A stretch of 10,864 bases of DNA, taken from NCBI GenBank assembly GCA_013821025.1, contig JACDHN010000049.1, forward strand, positions 1-10,864, given 5' to 3'. Position numbers and translations under genes: made by a program. The first letter of the stretch is position 1; the number at the start of each line of letters is the position of its first letter. Source of the stretch: Acidimicrobiia bacterium (GTDB taxonomy: Bacteria; Actinomycetota; Acidimicrobiia; Acidimicrobiales; Ilumatobacteraceae). Under the pieces are notes generated by a model. That model was not told the origin of the DNA. It did no database searches and saw only the letters and a list, made by a program, of their open reading frames with translations. Positions 6,234-10,864 of this stretch are shown one piece after another.

Positions 6234-6734
6234 CTAATCGAACACGGACGTGCCGGTCACCGTGACGTCTGACCCGTCGGCCTCGAACCTCACCGTCAGC
6301 TCCCGGCGCTCATCAGTCGAGCGCTGCCACACCGCCTCCACCTCGAAGCGGTCCTCGTCGTCGGGGATCGAGCCCAGCTCGATCAGCGCGCCGTCGTCGT
6401 GGACGACGCCCTTGCGGTCGAACGCTTCGTCACGGTCGTCGGCGAACCGAAGGTCGATGTCGTCGACGACCCGTCTGACGACGTCGGCCTGGATCCGAGG
6501 CCCGATCGAATCGCCGTCGAGACCGACCACGTAGATGACAGGACGGCTCCGAACGGGCGAGGAGACCGCCGTGACAGGCGTCGGGTCGTCACGAACGAAC
6601 GCACGTACCGCGACCTCGTACGTGTCGACGACCCGTTCCACGACTTCGGACTCGGCGGCATCGCCGCAGGCCGTCGCCGTGACGGCCACGAGAACTCCCG
6701 TCACGCCGAACCACGCCGATCGGGCCGCCTGCAT
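6234..6734 (-). CDS. Probable small lipoprotein, unknown function
   Basis: The product is 166 aa from ATG 6734. The frame extends to 6809, but the chosen ATG is the one that gives a signal peptide and it lies 7 nt after a -10 box. Residues 1-22 are a short signal: Arg at 5, a hydrophobic core (WFGVTGVLVAVTA), then ATAC with C23 as the likely lipidated cysteine. The lipobox is imperfect (Ala instead of Leu at -3), so simple secretion is possible. The mature part is about 140 aa, acidic and Val/Asp-rich, with no cysteine; its alternating hydrophobic pattern near the end (ELTVRFEADGSDVTVTGTSVF) suggests a beta-rich fold. I do not recognise a family. It is divergent from the DUF192-rsmI operon and convergent with the MFS gene (4-bp gap). 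Confidence 0.75.
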   Translation of the reverse strand: MQAARSAWFGVTGVLVAVTATACGDAAESEVVERVVDTYEVAVRAFVRDDPTPVTAVSSPVRSRPVIYVVGLDGDSIGPRIQADVVRRVVDDIDLRFADDRDEAFDRKGVVHDDGALIELGSIPDDEDRFEVEAVWQRSTDERRELTVRFEADGSDVTVTGTSVFD

Positions 6735-6741
6735 ACGCTCG

Positions 6742-6747
6742 AAGCTA
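6742..6747 (-). promoter_or_regulatory. -10 hexamer TAGCTT for the lipoprotein gene (leaderless)
   Basis: On the minus strand TAGCTT is followed by 7 nt (CGAGCGT) and ATG 6734. The TANNNT match and spacing support a leaderless transcript and this start codon over the two upstream ATGs at 6761 and 6809. Confidence 0.5.
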
Positions 6748-6771
6748 CGGCATGGGACCATCTCGTCGAGA

Positions 6772-6797
6772 GCGGTTCGATCGCGACCGCGGTTCGA
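6772..6797. repeat. Direct repeat GCGGTTCGA x2 in the divergent promoter region
   Basis: Identical 9-mers at 6772-6780 and 6789-6797, 17 bp start to start. One lies about 40 bp upstream of the lipoprotein start, the other about 40 bp upstream of the DUF192 start, i.e. near the -35 zone of each promoter. A possible operator pair; no regulator is known. Confidence 0.45.
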
Positions 6798-6819
6798 GCC
6801 GCCGCCCATCGGCTTGACG

Positions 6820-6825
6820 TAGGGT
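6820..6825 (+). promoter_or_regulatory. -10 hexamer TAGGGT for the DUF192-rsmI-HAD operon (leaderless)
   Basis: TAGGGT is followed by GCGATCT (7 nt) and GTG 6833. An in-frame GTG at 6824 would fall inside this box, so 6833 is preferred. The TTGACG at 6814-6819 directly abuts the hexamer and therefore cannot be its -35. Confidence 0.5.
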
Positions 6826-6832
6826 GCGATCT

Positions 6833-7168
6833 GTGGCGTGGTTGGTGAGCGATGGCCGAGTGCTCGCGTCTGCCGACATCGCCACGGACCGGGCCAGACG
6901 GCGCCGCGGCCTGCTCGGACAGGACGGCACCGAGGGGGCGCTCGTGATCCAGCCCTGCCGCTGGGTTCACACGATCGGCATGCGCTTTCCGCTCGACGTG
7001 GCGTTCCTCGACCGCCAGGGCGTCGTGCTCAAGACGGTCCGCATGTCGCGCCATCGCCTCGGGGCACCCGTGCCGAAGGCCCAGCTCGTCGTGGAGGCCC
7101 AAGCTGGCGCCTTCGCCCGCTGGGGGCTGCAGGTCGGCGACATCGTCGAGGTTCGAGAGGGTGCGTGA
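6833..7168 (+). CDS. DUF192 family protein
   Basis: The product is 111 aa, the usual size of a single DUF192 domain (a small beta-barrel-like fold of unknown activity, often exported or encoded near unrelated housekeeping genes). Conserved segments are visible: ARRRRGLLG near 21-29, WVHTIGMRFPLDVAFLD near 44-60, then LVVEAQAGAFARWGLQVGD near 86-104. No signal peptide is present, so this copy is predicted to be cytoplasmic. GTG 6833 is chosen from the -10 spacing. The stop (TGA 7166-7168) overlaps the rsmI start by 8 nt, so it is the first gene of a three-gene operon. Family assignment is strong, function unknown. Confidence 0.85.
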   Translation: MAWLVSDGRVLASADIATDRARRRRGLLGQDGTEGALVIQPCRWVHTIGMRFPLDVAFLDRQGVVLKTVRMSRHRLGAPVPKAQLVVEAQAGAFARWGLQVGDIVEVREGA

Positions 7169-8000
7169 GCGAGCCGGTTCGCTGGTGCTGGTCGCCACCC
7201 CGATCGGCAACCTGGGAGATCTCTCACCGCGCGCAGCGCAGGCCCTCGCCGGCGCTGCGCTGATCTGTGCCGAGGACACGCGCCGGGTGGCCAAGCTGCT
7301 GCGCCATGCCGGCATCACCGCCGTTCGAGTCGTGGTCGCCAATGAGCACACCGAACGTGAGCGGATCCCCGACGTGCTCGACACGCTCGCCGATGGCGGC
7401 GACGTGGCGCTCGTCAGCGACGCCGGCACGCCCGGCATCAGCGACCCCGGTGAGCGGATCGTGCGCGCCGTGCTCGACGCCGGCCACGCAGTGACGACCG
7501 TGCCCGGACCGGTGGCGGCCGTTGCAGCACTCGTCGTCAGCGGATTGTCAACGGCCCGTTTCGTCTTCGAGGGTTTCGTGCCCCGGTCGGGCACTGAACG
7601 CGCCAGGAGGCTGGCGGCGATAGCCGCCGAGCCACGCACCGTCGTGCTGTACGAGGCACCACACCGGATCGCCAGGACGATCGCCGATCTGGTGGCTGCG
7701 TGCGGGCCCGACCGCCAAGTGGTCGTCGCACGGGAGCTCACGAAGCTGTACGAGGAGGTGCAGCGCGGTCCACTCGGGGAGATCGACGTCGGAACGCCTC
7801 GGGGCGAGTACGTGATCGTGCTGTCCGGCGCGCCGCCGTCGCACGAGCCGCCCGACGACGACACGATCCGTCAGGCGCTGCGCCACGAGCTCGGACAGGG
7901 GGCCGGGACGAAGGAGGCGGCGGCCGCCGTCGCCGAGCGCTATGGCATCCCGAAACGCACGGCCTACTCGCTCGCCGTCGGTACCCTCAAAGAACGATGA
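7161..8000 (+). CDS. rsmI: 16S rRNA (cytidine-1402-2'-O)-methyltransferase RsmI
   Basis: RsmI adds the 2'-O-methyl group to C1402 of 16S rRNA in the P-site decoding region, using S-adenosylmethionine (family knowledge). The 279 aa match the usual length. Tetrapyrrole-methylase-fold motifs are all present: ATPIGNLGD (12-20), AEDTR (37-41), VSDAGTPGISDPG (85-97), VPGP (114-117), YEAPHR (164-169) and RELTKLYEE (191-199). The C-terminal ~45 residues form the small helical domain typical of RsmI (GTKEAAAAVAERYGIPKRTA). The GTG at 7161 overlaps the DUF192 end by 8 nt; a GAGG at 7148-7151, 9 nt upstream, may act as Shine-Dalgarno. The TGA overlaps the ATG of the HAD gene (ATGA), indicating coupling. 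Confidence 0.95.
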   Translation: MRERAGSLVLVATPIGNLGDLSPRAAQALAGAALICAEDTRRVAKLLRHAGITAVRVVVANEHTERERIPDVLDTLADGGDVALVSDAGTPGISDPGERIVRAVLDAGHAVTTVPGPVAAVAALVVSGLSTARFVFEGFVPRSGTERARRLAAIAAEPRTVVLYEAPHRIARTIADLVAACGPDRQVVVARELTKLYEEVQRGPLGEIDVGTPRGEYVIVLSGAPPSHEPPDDDTIRQALRHELGQGAGTKEAAAAVAERYGIPKRTAYSLAVGTLKER

Positions 8001-8827
8001 GCGAATACGTCGGGTTCGCCAGTTCCGGGCCCAGCGCCGCCTTCTTCGACCTCGACCGCACATTGATCGCCGGTTCCTCAGCGTTCGTGCTCGCAACGAC
8101 CGCCCGCAGGGCTGGCCTGATCCCGACACGCCAGTTCGTGGGCGACGCCTTCGCCGCGATCACATTCACGTTCCGTGGTTCGACCGACGACACGAGCGAC
8201 GCCGTGCGCGTTCGCGTACTCGGCGCCGTGGCTGGCGTGCGCAGCGACGACCTCGTCAGCCTCAACGCCGAGATCCTGCCGAGACTGCTGGCCAAAGTTC
8301 GCCCCGAGGCGAGGCGGCTGCTCGACCTGCACCGCCATGCCGGGCGCAACACGTACATCCTGTCGGCGGCACCGGTGGAGATCGTCGAACCGCTGGCCCA
8401 CTCGCTCGGCATGACGGCCGGAGTCGGCACGCGCAGCGAGCTACGCGATGGCGTGTACACCGGGCAGCTGGCAGGGCCGTTCTGCTACGGACCGGGCAAG
8501 GTTGAGGCCATCGCCGAGCTCGCCCGCTGGGAGGGCTTCGATCTCGGACAGTGTTACGCCTACAGCGACTCCGAGAGCGATCTGCCCATGCTGCGCGCCG
8601 TCGGACATCCTGTCGCCGTCAACCCCGATGCCAGGTTGGAGCGTGAGGCCCAGGCCAACGGGTGGCCGATCGTCCACTTCAGCCAGCGCACGCGCAACGT
8701 CGTACGCCGCACAGCGTCGGCTGTGGGCGCCTCTACCATCGCCGGCGTGTCGTTTGCCGCCGGAACGCGCTTCGCCGTAGCCCGCCACGCCACCGCCCGG
8801 TCCCGCTGGATCCCCGTCCGCCGCTGA
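7997..8827 (+). CDS. HAD-IB family phosphatase (SerB-like)
   Basis: The product is 276 aa. Its frame is open upstream inside rsmI, but the ATG at 7997 overlaps the rsmI stop in the classic ATGA arrangement and directly precedes the conserved part. All four HAD motifs are visible: FFDLDRT with nucleophile D18 and acid/base D20, ILSAAP with S123, K168 in YGPGK, and SDSESDLPM with D191 and D195. The all-helical cap between motif I and motif II (~30-115) is that of subfamily IB, which includes phosphoserine phosphatase and lysophosphatidic-type phosphatases. A Mg-dependent phosphomonoesterase is expected. The C-terminal ~45 residues contain a weakly hydrophobic patch (STIAGVSFAAGTRFA) and an Arg-rich end, so a peripheral membrane role is possible. 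The substrate cannot be told from sequence. Last gene of the DUF192-rsmI operon. Confidence 0.88.
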   Translation: MSEYVGFASSGPSAAFFDLDRTLIAGSSAFVLATTARRAGLIPTRQFVGDAFAAITFTFRGSTDDTSDAVRVRVLGAVAGVRSDDLVSLNAEILPRLLAKVRPEARRLLDLHRHAGRNTYILSAAPVEIVEPLAHSLGMTAGVGTRSELRDGVYTGQLAGPFCYGPGKVEAIAELARWEGFDLGQCYAYSDSESDLPMLRAVGHPVAVNPDARLEREAQANGWPIVHFSQRTRNVVRRTASAVGASTIAGVSFAAGTRFAVARHATARSRWIPVRR

Positions 8828-8830
8828 TCG

Positions 8831-8862
8831 CCCAGCCCCCTGCCGCTGGTCAGGGGCGTGGG
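8831..8862. terminator. Bidirectional hairpin between convergent HAD and thioesterase genes
   Basis: CCCCTG (8837-8842) pairs with CAGGGG (8851-8856) around an 8-nt loop, and an outer CCCA (8831-8834) pairs with TGGG (8859-8862) after a 2x2 mismatch. It begins 3 bp after the HAD stop and overlaps the thioesterase stop, the right place for a shared terminator. There is no T-tract on either side. Confidence 0.5.
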
Positions 8863-9680
8863 ATCAGGGAGATCTGACGCGACAGGGCCACGAGCCGGTC
8901 GGAGGCGTCCCACATCTCACCATCCTCGTCGAGCAATCCGCCGCTGATGAACCGGCTACGGAACAGCACCCGCAGCGGGCCGGGGACGGGAACCGCTCGA
9001 ACGTGCACGGTCAGCTCGAGCGTCGGCACCCACGCAACGGGCAGGCCAGAGTTGAACACCGGTGGCGGAAACGCATCGGCGGCCAACAGCAATCCCAACT
9101 CGTCGATCGGACCGTGATCGGCGAAGGCGAGCCAGCCCGCCACTTCCGCTCGCCCGGTCGGGGAGCCGAACCGGAACCCGTCGTCACCCCGTCGCAGCCG
9201 GTTGGCCAACCGGTCGTTGATCGTGGGGAACGGCGGCTCACCCGACGCCGCAACGGGCGGGCTCAACTCGTACGGCTCTAGTTCCGGCGGCGCCCCGTCC
9301 ATCCGGGCTACGTCGCTCTCGGGTGCCCGCCCGAACGTGCCGAGCAAGGTGACGAGCGGCCGGCCGTCGCGGTGCAGCGTGGCTCGCAGCGTGGCCAACC
9401 GGCGCCCGGAGCGAACGGTCTCCACGTCGACGGACGCCGGCCCCGGTGGCACCGGCGCCAGGTAGTGGCCGGTCACGGTGAGTGGTGGACGTTCGGCCAT
9501 CTCGCTCATGGCCCGGGCGGCCAACGCCAGCAAGTAGCCCCCGTTGCTGGCCTGGCCGATCTCCCAGCCCGCCCGCACCGGCGCCTCGAACCTCACCGCC
9601 GGGAACCCGCCGTCCGTGAACGCAGCCACCCCACCGTCTTGTCGAGTAACCGCCGTGTCGCGCTCGAACTCGCTGGTCAC
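8850..9680 (-). CDS. Double-hotdog acyl-CoA thioesterase (TesB-like)
   Basis: The product is 276 aa from GTG 9680, preceded by TAACTT at 7 nt; ATG 9701 would add seven residues and include the -10 box. The length and layout fit the TesB-like family with two fused hotdog domains, which cleave acyl-CoA to free acid and CoA in the cytoplasm. The N-terminal hotdog has NGGYLLALAARAM (46-58) and GHYLAPVPPGP (71-81). The C-terminal hotdog has LAFADHGPIDELG (184-196) and LLLAADAFPPPVF (197-209), where D202 is a candidate catalytic Asp, then PTLELTVHVRAVP (219-231) and WDASDRLVALSRQ (257-269) typical of the family. Acyl chain preference cannot be read from sequence. Divergent from metG with a 55-bp gap; convergent with the HAD gene. 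Confidence 0.87.
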   Translation of the reverse strand: MTSEFERDTAVTRQDGGVAAFTDGGFPAVRFEAPVRAGWEIGQASNGGYLLALAARAMSEMAERPPLTVTGHYLAPVPPGPASVDVETVRSGRRLATLRATLHRDGRPLVTLLGTFGRAPESDVARMDGAPPELEPYELSPPVAASGEPPFPTINDRLANRLRRGDDGFRFGSPTGRAEVAGWLAFADHGPIDELGLLLAADAFPPPVFNSGLPVAWVPTLELTVHVRAVPVPGPLRVLFRSRFISGGLLDEDGEMWDASDRLVALSRQISLIPRP

Positions 9681-9687
9681 GGCGGGG

Positions 9688-9693
9688 AAGTTA
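9688..9693 (-). promoter_or_regulatory. -10 hexamer TAACTT for the thioesterase gene (leaderless)
   Basis: On the minus strand TAACTT is followed by CCCCGCC (7 nt) and GTG 9680. It is 29 bp from the opposite-facing metG -10 box, so the two promoters share almost the same DNA. Confidence 0.5.
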
Positions 9694-9722
9694 CCCAGCA
9701 CCGGCGTTCTGAGGCGACTCGG

Positions 9723-9728
9723 TAGCGT
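9723..9728 (+). promoter_or_regulatory. -10 hexamer TAGCGT for metG (leaderless)
   Basis: TAGCGT is followed by GCACCGC (7 nt) and GTG 9736. There is no Shine-Dalgarno, no T-box leader and no long 5' region, so control of metG by an upstream RNA element is unlikely. Confidence 0.5.
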
Positions 9729-9735
9729 GCACCGC

Positions 9736-10864
9736 GTGACCCGGTTCTACGTGACGACGCCGATCTACTACGTCAACGACGCGCCCCATGTCGGTCACGC
9801 CTACACCACGGTCATCGCCGATGCCCTGGCCCGCTGGCACCGGCTCATCGGTGACGACACCTACTTCCTGACCGGCACCGACGAGCACGGCCTCAAGGTG
9901 GCCCAATCGGCCGAGGACGCCGGCATCACCGCCCTCGAGCAGGCCAATCGCAACGCCGGTCGCTTCCGCGAAGCCTGGGACCTGCTCGACATCTCCTACG
10001 ACGACTTCATCCGCACCACCGAGCCCCGCCATCATGCGGCCGTCCAGCAGCTGCTGACGAAGGTCAAGGACAACGGCGACATCGAGCTCGACACGTATGA
10101 GGGCCCCTACTGCGTCTCGTGCGAGGCCTACTACCAGGAAAGCGAACTGGTCGACGGCAACTGCCCGATCCACCACGCGCCCGTCATCCGGCTGCAGGAG
10201 GAGAACTACTTCTTCCGCCTCAGCCGATATCAGCAGCGGCTCATCGACTGGATCGGCGACGATCCGGACGTGATCCAGCCAGAGTCCAAGCGCAACGAGG
10301 TGCTCGGGTTCCTGCGCCAGGGCCTCGACGACGTGTCGATCACCCGCACGTCGTTGAACTGGGGCGTGCCCGTGCCGTGGGCGGAAGGCCACGTGTTCTA
10401 CGTCTGGTACGACGCGCTGATCAACTACGCCACGGCCATCGGGTACGGCACCGACGATGAGCGATTCGCCACCTGGTGGCCGAGCGTGCACCATTTGATC
10501 GGCAAGGAGATCATCCGTTTCCACTGCGTGTACTGGCCGGCGATGCTGCTCGCCGCCGGGCTCGATCCGCCCCATCGCGTGCACGTGCACGGCTGGCTGC
10601 TGCTCGGCGGCGAGAAGCTGTCGAAGACGGTGCACGGGGCGACGAAGCTGACCGACATCGCCCCCGCCCGGCTGGTGGACGACTTCGGCGTGGACGGGTT
10701 CCGCTACCACTTCCTTCGCGACGCCCCGTTCGGTCCCGACGGCGATTTCAGCTACGAACGCATGGTCGACCGCTTCAACGCCGACTTGGCCAACAACCTC
10801 GGCAACCTGCTGTCGCGGGTGGCCACGCTCGTCGGCAAGGCCTGCGGGGGCATCGGTCCCGCCC
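9736..10864 (+). CDS. metG: Methionyl-tRNA synthetase MetG, 3' end outside the window
   Basis: The enzyme charges tRNA-Met with methionine using ATP; it is essential and cytoplasmic. The frame starts at GTG 9736 and stays open to the right edge (376 residues seen of the ~500-650 usual). Class I signatures are clear: TTPIYYVNDAPHVGHAYT with the HIGH motif as HVGH (18-21), TGTDEHG (46-52), the connective zinc knuckle with C126, C129, C143 and H146, FYVWYDALINY (221-231) and HLIGKEI (253-259). The KMSKS loop reads KLSKT (294-298), a conservative variant. The single zinc knuckle matches MetRS of the Thermus/actinobacterial type. After the KMSKS loop the helical anticodon-binding region begins (DLANNLGNLLSRV, 350-362). 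rsmI lies 1.7 kb upstream, as in many bacterial genomes. Confidence 0.96.
   Translation, partial: MTRFYVTTPIYYVNDAPHVGHAYTTVIADALARWHRLIGDDTYFLTGTDEHGLKVAQSAEDAGITALEQANRNAGRFREAWDLLDISYDDFIRTTEPRHHAAVQQLLTKVKDNGDIELDTYEGPYCVSCEAYYQESELVDGNCPIHHAPVIRLQEENYFFRLSRYQQRLIDWIGDDPDVIQPESKRNEVLGFLRQGLDDVSITRTSLNWGVPVPWAEGHVFYVWYDALINYATAIGYGTDDERFATWWPSVHHLIGKEIIRFHCVYWPAMLLAAGLDPPHRVHVHGWLLLGGEKLSKTVHGATKLTDIAPARLVDDFGVDGFRYHFLRDAPFGPDGDFSYERMVDRFNADLANNLGNLLSRVATLVGKACGGIGPA

Noticed and set aside
4369..6237. 622-codon open frame on the plus strand
   Set aside because: The translation is Arg-rich and shadows the MFS gene in another frame; the MFS frame has twelve membrane segments.
6256..6266. 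GTCAC-C-GTGAC inverted repeat near the end of the lipoprotein gene
   Set aside because: The loop is one base and the sequence encodes a Val/Thr run (VTVTG); it is better explained by coding content than by a terminator.
6814..6819. TTGACG as a -35 element for DUF192
   Set aside because: It directly abuts the TAGGGT -10 hexamer, leaving no spacer.
6701..7864. 387-codon open frame on the minus strand
   Set aside because: It runs opposite DUF192 and rsmI, which carry clear family motifs, and its own translation is low-complexity Ser/Arg/Ala.
9691..10710. 339-codon open frame on the minus strand
   Set aside because: It lies opposite metG, whose class I synthetase motifs are unmistakable; long antisense frames are normal in GC-rich DNA.

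Overview
The window is GC-rich, tightly packed actinobacterial chromosomal DNA, with ten complete or near-complete genes plus one gene cut at each edge. Gene content, frequent GTG starts, Pro/Gln- and Thr/Ser/Asp-rich linker proteins and short leaderless-looking promoters suggest an Acidimicrobiia-type actinobacterium (Ilumatobacter-like). That placement is an inference from protein style, not from a search. I see no rRNA, tRNA, CRISPR array, insertion sequence, phage gene or attachment site.

Layout. (1) 2-1171 (+): 3' part of a DUF2254 membrane protein, overlapping at its tail with (2) 1140-2189 (-): a PHP-domain metallohydrolase carrying a DNA-polymerase-X-type N-terminal helical domain but no polymerase core. 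(3) A 69-bp divergent promoter region holds three tandem copies of GCCGAAG. (4) 2259-3347 (+): the P-loop ATPase YchF. (5) 3368-4512 (-): a two-gene operon in which a one-helix membrane-anchored protein with a Thr/Asp-rich repeat linker is translationally coupled (1-nt stop/start overlap) to a zinc nucleoside deaminase-like protein. (6) 4688-6229 (+): an MFS transporter with a cytoplasmic tail of about 120 residues. (7) 6234-6734 (-): a small probable lipoprotein of unknown role. (8) 6833-8827 (+): a three-gene operon, DUF192 - rsmI - HAD-IB phosphatase, with overlapping ends. (9) 8850-9680 (-): a double-hotdog acyl-CoA thioesterase. (10) 9736 to the right edge (+): metG, methionyl-tRNA synthetase. 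rsmI near metG is a familiar bacterial neighbourhood and links this part of the window to translation.

Regulatory reading. Five gene starts (PHP protein, lipoprotein, DUF192, thioesterase, metG) have a TANNNT -10 hexamer ending 6 or 7 nt before the ATG/GTG, the arrangement expected for leaderless mRNAs. This also fixes the start codon of these genes. ychF has a similar box 9 nt away. By contrast, the anchored-protein/deaminase operon has a real Shine-Dalgarno (AAGGA) and a 5' leader with a 10-bp palindrome. Three divergent promoter pairs are compact, and two of them carry short direct repeats in the -35 zone of both promoters.

Overall this looks like ordinary housekeeping plus clade-specific accessory genes. 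I found no complete, obviously new biological system. The items most worth a second look are the polymerase-less PolX/PHP protein, the repeats in the two divergent promoters, the anchored-protein/deaminase pair, and the tailed MFS transporter.
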